This document shows, in pieces, positions 1-7,885 of a stretch of 42,956 bases of DNA (position 1 is the first letter of the stretch; each line of letters begins with the position of its first letter). Under the pieces are notes generated by a model, which ran no database searches, was not told the DNA's origin, and worked only from the letters and a program-made list of their open reading frames with translations. This DNA is from Cytophagales bacterium (GTDB lineage: Bacteria > Bacteroidota > Bacteroidia > Cytophagales > Microscillaceae). The position numbers and the translations under genes are program-made. The stretch spans positions 1-42,956 of the forward strand of contig JAAFIN010000011.1 of NCBI GenBank assembly GCA_013297825.1. Reading direction: 5' to 3'.

Positions 1-33
1 TAGCTATTTTATCATAAATAGCTATTTTTTTTT
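1..33 (+). terminator. Rho-independent terminator at left edge
   Basis: A perfect 9-bp inverted repeat (TAGCTATTT at 1-9, AAATAGCTA at 16-24, 6-nt loop) is followed by nine T residues on the plus strand. The orientation fits a plus-strand gene ending just outside the window. The MFS gene on the other strand stops at 39, so the hairpin may also serve it, although the T tract favours plus-strand transcription. Confidence 0.7.
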
Positions 34-38
34 AAAAT

Positions 39-1136
39 TTATTTCATTGCTTGTGCAATTTCAAAAATTCCATTTACAATTTCTACCCCACTAAAAAATA
101 ATCCAATGCCTAAAACTTTATCTTTTGCATTTAGATTATGAATAACCAAAGGCAACGCACTCACAGATAAAAACGCAAACGCCAAAGGGTATATGTAAAA
201 TGAAATCATTGCCAAGAAAGGAATTTTGACAAAAAAGATAAATAATATCAATACCAAAATAAACGCAAAAGACACAAAAACAGACCTTACAAGTCCAAAT
301 TTTTCTACAAAATTAGCCACAATCAACGACAAAACTGCTCCGCTTGCTATCAAAATTGATGTAAGGTAACTGCCTTTGATGCCCATATTATATTGGTCAA
401 TTATATTGGGAAATGCCTCAAAAAATACCGCAGAACCTACGCCCATACCCAAACCCAATGCGAAAACTATCCCAAAATTTGAGGGTTTTTCTTTTATTGT
501 TGGAATTTCAGAAGCATTTATCACTTGCATATTTTTAGTAGTTTGTTGCAACCAATAACCTGTTACAAATACCAAACTACCACCAACCGCAAAAATAATG
601 GGCGCACCAAATTTTTCCATAATATCAATAATGCTTGGCTCTATGGCTTGCGTGAGGTCAGCAATAAACGCAAAAATTGCCATAATTTGGGGCAATTTGT
701 GTGGTGGCACAAATAATTCAACTGTAGAAATGGCTGGACTATGAAAAATATTCATAGAAATCAACCAAAGCACTATCATCAATGGAAAAAAATATCTAAT
801 AATTCCTATTGGATTGGCAAATATCGTAACTGCTACTACCATAAAAACCATTGAAACGACATTGATGCCAATATTTATCATAGGCAATCTATCGCCATTT
901 TTGTTGCGAATTTTATCTGCCAAAAAACCAGCAATAGGAGGTGTAAGTGCCAAAACTATCATCTGCACAACTGCCAAAGCGAGTGTAAATTGTGTAAATT
1001 GAAATTGTTTTAGCAATTCAGGTTGGTATTTGTGGTAAGCAAGCCAACTTATGACAATGGCTATGTCCAATGAAATCAAGCTCCAAACTTGTTTCCAGCG
1101 AATTTCGTTATTGGGTAATGATTGTATTTCACTCAT
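39..1136 (-). CDS. MFS-type membrane transporter
   Basis: The product of about 365 residues is a polytopic inner-membrane protein with roughly ten to twelve hydrophobic segments, consistent with the major facilitator superfamily. The first loop carries the typical motif A region (AGFLADKIRNKNGDRLP: glycine, D/R-rich, basic cluster), which in MFS proteins lies between helices 2 and 3. An open frame continues upstream to 1232, but only through a TTG codon and low-complexity A/T sequence inside a terminator hairpin. The ATG at 1134-1136 (MSEIQSLPNNE) is therefore taken as the start. Substrate cannot be read from the sequence; sugar or nucleoside transporters of this size are common in Bacteroidota. 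The next gene upstream (1289-4138) is separated by a hairpin terminator, so this gene is probably transcribed alone. Confidence 0.8.
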   Translation of the reverse strand: MSEIQSLPNNEIRWKQVWSLISLDIAIVISWLAYHKYQPELLKQFQFTQFTLALAVVQMIVLALTPPIAGFLADKIRNKNGDRLPMINIGINVVSMVFMVVAVTIFANPIGIIRYFFPLMIVLWLISMNIFHSPAISTVELFVPPHKLPQIMAIFAFIADLTQAIEPSIIDIMEKFGAPIIFAVGGSLVFVTGYWLQQTTKNMQVINASEIPTIKEKPSNFGIVFALGLGMGVGSAVFFEAFPNIIDQYNMGIKGSYLTSILIASGAVLSLIVANFVEKFGLVRSVFVSFAFILVLILFIFFVKIPFLAMISFYIYPLAFAFLSVSALPLVIHNLNAKDKVLGIGLFFSGVEIVNGIFEIAQAMK

Positions 1137-1222
1137 AAATTGATGAATAAATTGTAAAAAAATATTTGGTAAAAATTGTTTTTTTTGGTAAATAATCCAA
1201 ATTTTTAATTTTTTTTTAACAA

Positions 1223-1259
1223 AAAAAATCAATCACTAAAAAAAGTGATTGATTTTTTT
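1223..1259 (-). terminator. Strong hairpin terminator, works on both strands
   Basis: An 11-bp perfect stem (AATCAATCACT at 1227-1237 and its complement at 1244-1254) closes on a loop of six A and is flanked by an A run on the left and a T run on the right. On the minus strand it follows the stop of the secreted protein gene at 1289 and separates that gene from the MFS transporter. Confidence 0.85.
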
Positions 1260-1260
1260 A

Positions 1261-1288
1261 AACTTTGAACCTTAAACTTTAAACTTTT
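1261..1288. repeat. Heptamer tandem repeat, GTTCAAG/GGTTTAA class
   Basis: Four exact-phase 7-bp units (AACTTTG, AACCTTA, AACTTTA, AACTTTT) abut the stop codon of the T9SS protein gene at 1289. On the minus strand they read as AAGTTTAAGGTT-like sequence, the class seen at many other gene boundaries in this window. Confidence 0.85.
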
Positions 1289-4138
1289 TTACCTGTTTAG
1301 TTGAATCCAACCTTTTAATTTCCTTTTTTGGAGATTGGGGTCAGAAGTTAAAAACGTAACTTCTGCCTCATAAAAATACACACCATCAGGAGCATTTTGT
1401 CCTGTTCCAGAGTCTTTTCCGTCCCAATTTAAGAAAATATCATTGTCAGAACTAAATACTTTACTTCCCAAACGATTGCTTACATTAAATTTTACACTCA
1501 ATACAAAACGAGGCGTAGGCAAAGGTCTAAATAAATCATTTTTACCGTCAGCATTTGGTGTAAAAACATTAGGCAATGCGTAATAAAGACAATTATCTGA
1601 ACAAACAATATTACTTGCAGGACTTTCGTTACCACTTGCATCTGTCGCAGTTACATAATAACAACCAGCACGAGATTTCAAACCTTGAAATTCAGGTAAA
1701 TCTGTGTGTATGTAAGTAGTATCTTTGAAAGGTTGGAGCATTGGTGGATTAGGAATTACCCTAAATTCATTACTTCCAGCAGGTCTAAAATACAATTTGT
1801 AAAAAGCTACATCAGTTTGGCATACATTAGTGCCTGCTTCTTTTACATTATTCCAAATAAGTTTATTTTGGAAAAATATGCTATTTACGTTATTTGGGTC
1901 AAAACCTTCACACGCTAAAGTATCTAATTTCAGAATAGGAGCAGGTGGTGGTGCGGTGTCCAATGCAGATGCACACGCAACTTGTGAATTATTAAGCAAA
2001 CCAGCTACAGGTTCAGGAATATCAGGATTGTTATAGCTTCCTTTTGTGGTTACATAATAACAATAGCTTTTGCGTGGGTCAAGACATTCATTGTTAAATG
2101 TACCTGCGTCTGTGTAACGTGTTTGTCCAACTTGTACCTGTGCAATACGTACAAATGTATTTTGGGGCGTACCACTTACACCTCTGTATATATCGTGTGT
2201 TTGGTTTTGGTTTGACCAAGGAACTTTATAAGCCCAAGTAAGATTTATGCTATTATTTGCTCCTGTTGTTGTCAATCGCACCGAAGATGCGTTATCAGAA
2301 GGCACACCTTCTGTAGCAGGTGGATTATTTAGGTTATAAAACCATCTTACACGATACAAAAATTGTTGTGTACGAGTATCCAAGCCTGAATCTGTAAATG
2401 CGAAACTTAATTGGTTTCCTGTATTATCTGTTTGGGTATTTACTAAGGTAAAACCTGTTGCACCTGTTACATCTGTTGTGCGATACACTTCATAACGATA
2501 AGGTGGTGGAAATGTTGCACTGATATTGCCAGCATTAGGGCGAGGACGTAACCATTCCACTTGAATTGTGCCTGTTGGGGCAGTTGTATTGGTTTGTTGA
2601 ACAGATACTTTTGTCATCACAGGTGCATCAATAGGCAAAGCCAAACAAACAGAAGCTGAAGAAGGTTGGCTTTCACCGCCTTTTGGCAATGGAAAATTAG
2701 CCACAATCACATAACTATATCTTAATCCCAAAGAAAGTGGCCCTGCATCTGTGTAACTTGTTGTGCCAAGTGGCAGAGTAGCTATTCTTTGAAAACCCAA
2801 ATCTGCTGGATTTTGGGTACAAGCAATGGTAGCCACACAGCCCTCTCTACGCCATACATTCAACGTAACTGCATTGGGCATAGAAGTACATTGAGGGCGA
2901 TAATCGTCCCAAGTTAGGTTTATGGTTCTTGAAGCAACTACAGGTGTTGCAACCACATTTCTAACAGGAGGAGCTTTTACAGTTATTCGCATTGTTTTTA
3001 TATCCACAAGTTTGGGACTTCGTGGAGGAAGTGGTTGGTCTTCTGCTTTGAATACGACTAAATAAGGCTCTTTTCTAACGTGTTCGCATCTTGTTGTCCA
3101 ACGAAATAATCCTGTTGCAGTACCAAATTGTGGAGGTGTAGAGGAAAATGTAAATGTTGCAACACTTGAAAAAATATTAGCATCATACACTGCTTGTGTA
3201 GGTGTAAATGCGGAAGAAATAATCCTTATTTCATCTGCTGGATTATTATCAGGGTCAGTAGCAGTGATGGTTTGATTTATTACATTAGTGGTATTGCTAA
3301 GGTCATCAGCTACCACACAAACATCTGTTACAGTGAGATTAGGACGTTTGTTATTACAATCAAGCACTCTTATTTGCATATCACGTGTTACATAACCTAT
3401 ACGCACACCATTTCGCCATTCTTCCACAATAAAAGCAATATTATATTCGCCTGCTACGCCAGGAGCATTCCAAGTAATATCACCTGTGATAGGATTAAGC
3501 GTAAATGTTGCAGGAATATTTGTAGTGCCTTCTTGTACGCCTCCAATAATATTAGGTTGTTGATAACCAATTACATTCACATTAAAGTTTTGGCGTGGAA
3601 CTACCATTTTAAATGACAAACTATCACCATCTGAATCAAACGCACCAGGATTGTGGGTGTATTTTTGCCCTACGCAAGCCTTATCAATAGGTGGAACACG
3701 CATAATAGGTGTGCTATTTTGACCAAGTGTAGGATTTACCACGATAAAAGTTTCTACTGAAAACGCAGTACCAACCGAATTAGCCATATTTACTACATTG
3801 GCATTGCGATTTTCTTCCACAAAAAATACACGAAAAGTACCTTGCCCTGTGTAAGTATGACAAGTACGATAATAACTCACAAATGTTTCGCTACCAATGT
3901 CAGTTTTCGTATCACGTTGTACATTGACAGAAGGCGAACCATCACCAAAATTAAGTGTAATATTGGGGCTATCTGCTTGTGAAAGCGTACTTGTGTACAT
4001 TATTACTGTAAAACAATATGTGAATGTTCCTGTGCGTGTAGCTATGATTTCGCCTGCTCTGATATGTGTTGCATAACTTTGCGAGAAAATCATTGCCCAA
4101 AAAATAAATAAAAATAACCAAAACCTGATTTTTTTCAT
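1289..4138 (-). CDS. Secreted multi-domain protein with T9SS type B sorting domain
   Basis: The 949-residue product starts with a signal peptide (basic KKIRFW, a hydrophobic stretch, cleavage near YAT-HIRAGE). The first module, with the THIRAGEI start and a PKD-like FGDGSP motif, is a common N-terminus of Bacteroidota adhesin-like proteins. The middle holds Ig/cadherin-like and at least three fibronectin type III-like repeats (about residues 390-790), recognisable by repeated 'YTDAG', 'YRVRWFY' and 'YYVT' strands. The last 90 residues (NVFTPNADGKNDLF ... WDGKD ... PDGVYFYEAEV ... KGWIQL) are the gliding-motility-associated C-terminal domain used as a type B signal for type IX secretion. The protein is expected to be exported by T9SS and attached to or released from the cell surface; its ligand is unknown. 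A terminator and a heptamer repeat follow the stop. Confidence 0.9.
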   Translation of the reverse strand: MKKIRFWLFLFIFWAMIFSQSYATHIRAGEIIATRTGTFTYCFTVIMYTSTLSQADSPNITLNFGDGSPSVNVQRDTKTDIGSETFVSYYRTCHTYTGQGTFRVFFVEENRNANVVNMANSVGTAFSVETFIVVNPTLGQNSTPIMRVPPIDKACVGQKYTHNPGAFDSDGDSLSFKMVVPRQNFNVNVIGYQQPNIIGGVQEGTTNIPATFTLNPITGDITWNAPGVAGEYNIAFIVEEWRNGVRIGYVTRDMQIRVLDCNNKRPNLTVTDVCVVADDLSNTTNVINQTITATDPDNNPADEIRIISSAFTPTQAVYDANIFSSVATFTFSSTPPQFGTATGLFRWTTRCEHVRKEPYLVVFKAEDQPLPPRSPKLVDIKTMRITVKAPPVRNVVATPVVASRTINLTWDDYRPQCTSMPNAVTLNVWRREGCVATIACTQNPADLGFQRIATLPLGTTSYTDAGPLSLGLRYSYVIVANFPLPKGGESQPSSASVCLALPIDAPVMTKVSVQQTNTTAPTGTIQVEWLRPRPNAGNISATFPPPYRYEVYRTTDVTGATGFTLVNTQTDNTGNQLSFAFTDSGLDTRTQQFLYRVRWFYNLNNPPATEGVPSDNASSVRLTTTGANNSINLTWAYKVPWSNQNQTHDIYRGVSGTPQNTFVRIAQVQVGQTRYTDAGTFNNECLDPRKSYCYYVTTKGSYNNPDIPEPVAGLLNNSQVACASALDTAPPPAPILKLDTLACEGFDPNNVNSIFFQNKLIWNNVKEAGTNVCQTDVAFYKLYFRPAGSNEFRVIPNPPMLQPFKDTTYIHTDLPEFQGLKSRAGCYYVTATDASGNESPASNIVCSDNCLYYALPNVFTPNADGKNDLFRPLPTPRFVLSVKFNVSNRLGSKVFSSDNDIFLNWDGKDSGTGQNAPDGVYFYEAEVTFLTSDPNLQKRKLKGWIQLNR

Positions 4139-4525
4139 ATAGGGTTTTTTGTTAAAAAAGTTTCAATAAAAAATGGTTAAAAAGGGATTTTATATTTTAG
4201 GTGTAAGGTGTAAGTAGTAAGTATGAGAATACAAAAGAGCCAACATACAACTTTTATTATTTTAAAATATTAAATTTTTTTCTTAAATGAATTTTACAAA
4301 ATTATAAAAAAAACCTTTGGTTTGATAATTTTTTAAATTAAAATTTTGTCTTATTTTTTATTTATCAAAAAAACGACAAAAACATAACTTTGGTTTTTAT
4401 TTTTTTTATAAAAATTATCGTATTTATAAGAAAATAATTTATCAAAAGGAAAATTGTTTTTTTAAATTTAACCTAAAAAAAACAAAAATTTCAAAAAAAA
4501 TTAACAAAAATTTACATTTTTCTTG
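4139..4525. other. AT-rich divergent intergenic region
   Basis: No gene is seen between the start of the T9SS protein and the promoter of the glycosyltransferase. Apart from the heptamer repeat at 4199-4226 the stretch is A/T-rich, with long A and T runs typical of Bacteroidota promoters. It should contain the minus-strand promoter for the T9SS protein. A TAATTTTG-like -7 box on the minus strand at 4297-4304 is the only candidate, and it lacks a good -33 partner. Confidence 0.6.
4199..4226. repeat. Heptamer tandem repeat, AGGTGTA class
   Basis: Four 7-bp units in exact phase (AGGTGTA, AGGTGTA, AGTAGTA, AGTATGA) lie 60 bp upstream of the T9SS protein gene. The sequence class differs from the GGTTCAA repeats but the period is the same. 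Confidence 0.75.
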
Positions 4526-4533
4526 TATCTTTG
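4501..4533 (+). promoter_or_regulatory. Bacteroidota-type promoter for the glycosyltransferase
   Basis: TATCTTTG at 4526-4533 matches the TAnnTTTG -7 consensus exactly. A weak TTAAC at 4501-4505, 20 nt upstream, takes the -33 position. Transcription would start near 4540, giving a 5' leader of about 235 nt before the ATG at 4777. Confidence 0.55.
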
Positions 4534-4585
4534 CAGGGTTTTTGTCATATTTTATCTTATAATTTAATATTTTTCTCGAAAAACT

Positions 4586-4680
4586 ATGAAAGAATTTGCC
4601 TTGTTAAAATAGGCAAAAAACCTAATATTATCAACCAATTGCTTACCAACTACGTATAAATTTATACAAAATCGCCTATT
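4586..4680 (+). promoter_or_regulatory. Possible leader with alternative hairpins
   Basis: The leader of the glycosyltransferase contains a 7-bp hairpin (TTTGCCT at 4595-4601 with AGGCAAA at 4611-4617). The overlapping segment AATAGGC (4608-4614) can instead pair with GCCTATT at 4674-4680, so the two pairings exclude each other. A 14-bp palindrome (GTATAAATTTATAC, 4654-4667) lies between them. A nine-codon reading frame (MKEFALLK) begins at 4586 and ends inside the first hairpin. There is no poly-T terminator; function is a guess. Confidence 0.25.
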
Positions 4681-4776
4681 TGTTTTTGACATTTTAAGAA
4701 AGAATAATATTTTAATAATTTTTTATTACTAATTTTTATAAAAAAACATACAAAAAAAAGGCGTATTCAGTGATAT

Positions 4777-6030
4777 ATGAAAGTGTTGCACATAAACACC
4801 CTTGACAAAGGAGGCGCTGCCAAAGCATCACTCCGATTGCAAAAGGGGCTTAGAGATAGTGGCATACAATCTGAAATGCTTGTATTGTATCGAGAAAATA
4901 CTGACCAACCACACATACACGCCTATCACCCCCAAATGAGAACAGGTGTGTGGCAAAAACTCCAACATTCCTTAGCGTATCGTTGGGATAATTTTCAAAA
5001 AAAACAAATGCTAAGAGGAAAACCATCTAATTATGAGGTTTTTTCTTTTCCGCAAACCGTATATAATATTACAAAACACCCTTTGGTGCAAGAAGCTGAT
5101 ATTATCCACTTGCATTGGGTAGCCAATTTTTTAGATTATAATACTTTCTTCAAACAAATTCAAAAACCTATCGTTTGGACACTTCACGACCTCAATCCTG
5201 TAAGTGAAAGTGGATTTCATTATGAACACGACGAACAAAATCTATTAGAAGATTTTGAGGAATTAAATCAGTTTATTTTTCAGACTAAAATGGAAGGCTT
5301 ATCTCACGCCTCCCAAATGCGTATAGTTCCCATCACAAAATGGATTGCCCAAAAATCCAAAAAATCACAATTATTAAAGCGTTTTAAACACGAATTTATC
5401 CCAAATGGCTTAGATTTACAGATTTTTAAACCTACTGACCAAGAAGCATCACGCAAAATATTGGGTTTGCCTTTGGACAAAAAAATTGTTCTTTTTATTG
5501 CGGATAGTGTGGATAATCAACGCAAAGGTTTTAATTATTTGCGTGAAGCCCTTAATAATATTCCTACTGAAAATGTAGCCCTCGCAGTAGTTGGCAGGGG
5601 AACTTTTGAACAAATGCCCTGTCCAACTTATCCACTTGATTTTATTTTTGATGACCGATTGCTTGCTACGGTTTATGATGCGGTAGATGTGTGTGTAGTG
5701 CCTTCTTTGGAGGATAATATGCCTAATACGGTGTTGGAAGCAATGGCTTGCCAAACTGCTACGCTTGCTTTTGCGGTGGGTGGTATTCCTGAAATGATAA
5801 AATCACACAAAAACGGTGTGTTAGCTCGCCAACAAGACAGCAAGGATTTAGCCCAAAAATTACAATTTCTTTTGGAAGAAGACGAATACAGATTATTATA
5901 CGCTAAAAATGCACGCCAAACCGTAGAAAATCATTTTGATGTGCGTTTTCAAGCCCAAAAATTCATAAAACTTTATGCTGATATGCTTAATCTTCCAAAA
6001 AATAGTTTGGAGGTTGAAATTGGAGTTTAA
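4777..6030 (+). CDS. GT4-family glycosyltransferase
   Basis: This 417-residue protein has the two-domain GT-B layout of family 1/4 glycosyltransferases. The N-terminus reads VLHINTLDKGGAAKAS, a glycine-rich donor/acceptor loop typical of WcaF/Pel-like transferases. The C-terminal half contains a Rossmann strand (KIVLFIADS..RKGFNYL) and the EX7E region (SLEDNMPNTVLEAMACQ, near residue 311) that binds the sugar nucleotide, followed by GGIPEMI. It should transfer a sugar from an activated donor to a cell-surface glycan in the cytoplasm. No signal peptide or membrane segment is visible. The gene stands alone behind its own promoter with no polysaccharide cluster around it, so the acceptor cannot be inferred. 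Confidence 0.88.
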   Translation: MKVLHINTLDKGGAAKASLRLQKGLRDSGIQSEMLVLYRENTDQPHIHAYHPQMRTGVWQKLQHSLAYRWDNFQKKQMLRGKPSNYEVFSFPQTVYNITKHPLVQEADIIHLHWVANFLDYNTFFKQIQKPIVWTLHDLNPVSESGFHYEHDEQNLLEDFEELNQFIFQTKMEGLSHASQMRIVPITKWIAQKSKKSQLLKRFKHEFIPNGLDLQIFKPTDQEASRKILGLPLDKKIVLFIADSVDNQRKGFNYLREALNNIPTENVALAVVGRGTFEQMPCPTYPLDFIFDDRLLATVYDAVDVCVVPSLEDNMPNTVLEAMACQTATLAFAVGGIPEMIKSHKNGVLARQQDSKDLAQKLQFLLEEDEYRLLYAKNARQTVENHFDVRFQAQKFIKLYADMLNLPKNSLEVEIGV

Positions 6031-6082
6031 AAGGATTGCACAAAAAAATTCGTAAAATATAAAAATCAAAAACACAAAAATA

Positions 6083-6448
6083 ATGTGGAGCAATAAATAT
6101 TTTTATTTCAATATTCAAAAAAATAGTTCAGAATGGGAATATTTAGATACTAAAAAAGTCCAAGAAATTTTTTTGAAAATAAATCATTTGGAACAAATAA
6201 ATGAATGTGAGTTTAGAAATAATGCAGAATTTCCTTTTATAGATATTACTTTGGCAAATGCAATAAATGGTGATTTTTCAACAACTTTAGAACTACCAAA
6301 AGAAATAAATTTGATTTCGGTTGTATGTTCAAAAAATGATTTATACGAAAATCAATACAGGAATTTATTACTTAAAATTGCCTCTGAATTAAATTGGAAG
6401 TTGTTTTTGGAGGAAGATGAGGAAGGGAATGAACAAATATTATTTTGA
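6083..6448 (+). CDS. Hypothetical protein, 121 aa
   Basis: An ATG-started frame 53 bp downstream of the glycosyltransferase encodes a soluble, acidic 121-residue protein (MWSNKYFYFNIQKNSSEWEY... ending EEDEEGNEQILF). It has no signal peptide, membrane segment or recognised motif. The alternation of hydrophobic strands and acidic ends recalls small immunity or SMI1-like proteins, but this is only an impression. It may be read with the glycosyltransferase. A bidirectional terminator lies 80 bp downstream. Confidence 0.65.
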   Translation: MWSNKYFYFNIQKNSSEWEYLDTKKVQEIFLKINHLEQINECEFRNNAEFPFIDITLANAINGDFSTTLELPKEINLISVVCSKNDLYENQYRNLLLKIASELNWKLFLEEDEEGNEQILF

Positions 6449-6530
6449 GATATGAGTATAAAAATAAACAAAAGCATCATTTTTGAAATGAAAAAAATAA
6501 TTTAAAAATAAATTTTGAAAAAATAATAAA

Positions 6531-6565
6531 AAAAATCCTCTACTTTCACAAGCAGAGGATTTTTT
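6531..6565 (-). terminator. Hairpin terminator, copy 1 of a duplicated sequence
   Basis: An 11-bp stem (AAAAATCCTCT / AGAGGATTTTT) encloses a 12-nt loop that can form three further base pairs around TCAC. It lies between the plus-strand gene ending at 6448 and minus-strand genes ending at 6564 and 6692, so it can stop transcription from both sides. The stem and loop are identical to the terminator at 12691-12728. Confidence 0.85.
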
Positions 6566-6653
6566 ATTTATCATCCAATCCAAAATCATACATATCATCA
6601 TTTTGATTTTTAAAAAAGTAAAAAATCTCACTCTTTTTGAAAAACCATTGATT
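6564..6653 (-). pseudogene. Remnant C-terminal tail related to the 7048 membrane protein
   Basis: The minus strand reads 29 codons without a start, ending KNQNDDMYDFGLDDK and a stop directly before the terminator. The membrane protein encoded at 7048-7644 ends IENDDDAYDFGLDNKR, so the two tails clearly correspond, including the preceding F-F-K/T region. Upstream of the fragment the frame is closed by a stop codon. The simplest reading is a decayed duplicate of the 7048 gene, of which only the 3' end is left; gene 6692-6967 now lies between the two. Confidence 0.6.
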
Positions 6654-6691
6654 TTAAAAAGTATATTCTTTTAAAATTACCAAAGTTTATC

Positions 6692-6967
6692 TTAAGAGAA
6701 TAGTGTTATTACACTAAAAACGCCTGGTATTCCCCAAAAAATGGAAAAAATCATATAGATATTTGCTTTTGCTTTGTCTTGATATTTAAATTTTAACAAA
6801 GAATACATTATTACATTAAATATTGTCATAGAAATTGGTAAGTACTTAATTAGAGCAATAGGCTCAGAATTATTCCAAGATACGCTACCACTTGCTATTG
6901 AAGTGATGATACTTCCTACCAATATCATTATCACAAAATTAATGGCTATAATTTTTTGAGAATTCAT
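6692..6967 (-). CDS. Small membrane protein, 91 aa
   Basis: The product has three hydrophobic segments (about residues 6-25, 40-58 and 68-90) and almost no soluble part, so it should be an integral inner-membrane protein. No family is recognised. It lies 80 bp downstream of the membrane protein gene at 7048 on the same strand and may be co-transcribed. The ATG at 6965-6967 is the only sensible start. Confidence 0.6.
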   Translation of the reverse strand: MNSQKIIAINFVIMILVGSIITSIASGSVSWNNSEPIALIKYLPISMTIFNVIMYSLLKFKYQDKAKANIYMIFSIFWGIPGVFSVITLFS

Positions 6968-7047
6968 GTTTATAAATTATTTTTAGGGGATTTAAAAAAT
7001 GTTTATGCTAACTAACAACAGATAATTTCGTCCATTATTTGAAAAAA

Positions 7048-7644
7048 CTATCGTTTATTATCCAATCCAAAGTCATACGCATCATCATCATTTTCAATTT
7101 TTCCTTCTGATGACGTGAAAAATTCATCTCTTTTGAGGGAAAGCCTATAAAATAAATAAACAATCCACAACAAAATAAGTGATATAAGTGTAATACAAAG
7201 CATTTGATATTCCCACAATTCACCTCCAATACTGCGATTAACAAACCACAATTTGCCCACCAAAAGGCTTACAAAAGCATTGATTATCACACCAAAACCG
7301 TACACCCACGACACAAATATTTTGCGGAGTTGTTCGTGTTTGGTACGTTCATCTTCTTTTTGGGCAAGCCAATAGGCTTTATTTGGAAAATTGGGTAATT
7401 TATCCAAAGGAAATTTTCTAAAAACATTTGCCCAAAGTGATATGATAATATTAAAAACAATGATAAAAAGCATTGGCACATAAAAAAAATATGCAACATC
7501 AATGCGATAAATTGGTGTTTTGTCAGCAGTTAGGCAAAGCGTAACAGGCGAATCCTTATTAGATAGTTCATAATAAGAAAGCCCTAACACCGCTATAAAT
7601 ACCACAACCAATACGTTTTTTAGAAATCTTAGTATTTTGTCCAT
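7048..7644 (-). CDS. Membrane protein with YDFGLD tail, 198 aa
   Basis: Four hydrophobic segments (about residues 10-25, 42-60, 105-125, 138-155) predict a polytopic inner-membrane protein with a charged stretch (NFPNKAYWLAQKEDERTKHEQLRK) between segments 2 and 3. It ends in an acidic C-terminus, DDDAYDFGLDNKR, which is repeated in the fragment at 6564-6653. The frame can be extended to a TTG at 7659, but this lies in a tandem repeat; the ATG at 7642-7644 is preferred. I do not recognise the family. Confidence 0.7.
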   Translation of the reverse strand: MDKILRFLKNVLVVVFIAVLGLSYYELSNKDSPVTLCLTADKTPIYRIDVAYFFYVPMLFIIVFNIIISLWANVFRKFPLDKLPNFPNKAYWLAQKEDERTKHEQLRKIFVSWVYGFGVIINAFVSLLVGKLWFVNRSIGGELWEYQMLCITLISLILLWIVYLFYRLSLKRDEFFTSSEGKIENDDDAYDFGLDNKR

Positions 7645-7653
7645 AAAACAAGA

Positions 7654-7721
7654 GTTCAAGTGTTCAAAAGGTTCAAGTGTTCAAAAGGTTTAAGTGTTCA
7701 AAAGGTTTAAGCATTTAAAAG
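7654..7721. repeat. 17-bp tandem repeat, four copies
   Basis: Four consecutive 17-bp units (GTTCAAGTGTTCAAAAG, twice exact, then two variants with GTTTAAG) lie just upstream of the 7048 gene start. The internal GTTCAAG links them to the heptamer repeats elsewhere in the window. Confidence 0.9.
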
Positions 7722-7751
7722 ACTAAAAATTGTATTATTTGAATTTTTTTT

Positions 7752-7880
7752 GAGCTTTTTTTGAGCTTTTTTGAACCCTTTTTGAGCTTTTTTGAACCCT
7801 TTTTGAGCTTTTTTGAACCCTTTTTGAGCTTTTTTGAACCCTTTTTGAGCTTTTTTGAACCCTTTTTGAGCCTTTTGAAC
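7752..7880. repeat. 21-bp tandem repeat, about six copies
   Basis: The word GAGC recurs at 7763, 7784, 7805, 7826, 7847 and 7868, that is every 21 bp, each followed by TTTTTTGAACCCTTTTT. One shorter 11-bp unit starts at 7752. The block ends at the stop of the rseP-like gene. Twenty-one is three times seven, and the minus strand reads GGGTTCAA, which relates it to the heptamer class. Confidence 0.9.
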
Positions 7881-7885
7881 TTCTT

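Noticed and set aside
39-1232. Longer MFS protein from a TTG start
   Set aside because: The added 32 residues come from terminator and poly-A/T sequence; the ATG at 1136 starts a normal MFS N-terminus.
7654-7880. CRISPR-like array
   Set aside because: The units follow each other without spacers and no cas gene is in the window; they are simple tandem repeats.
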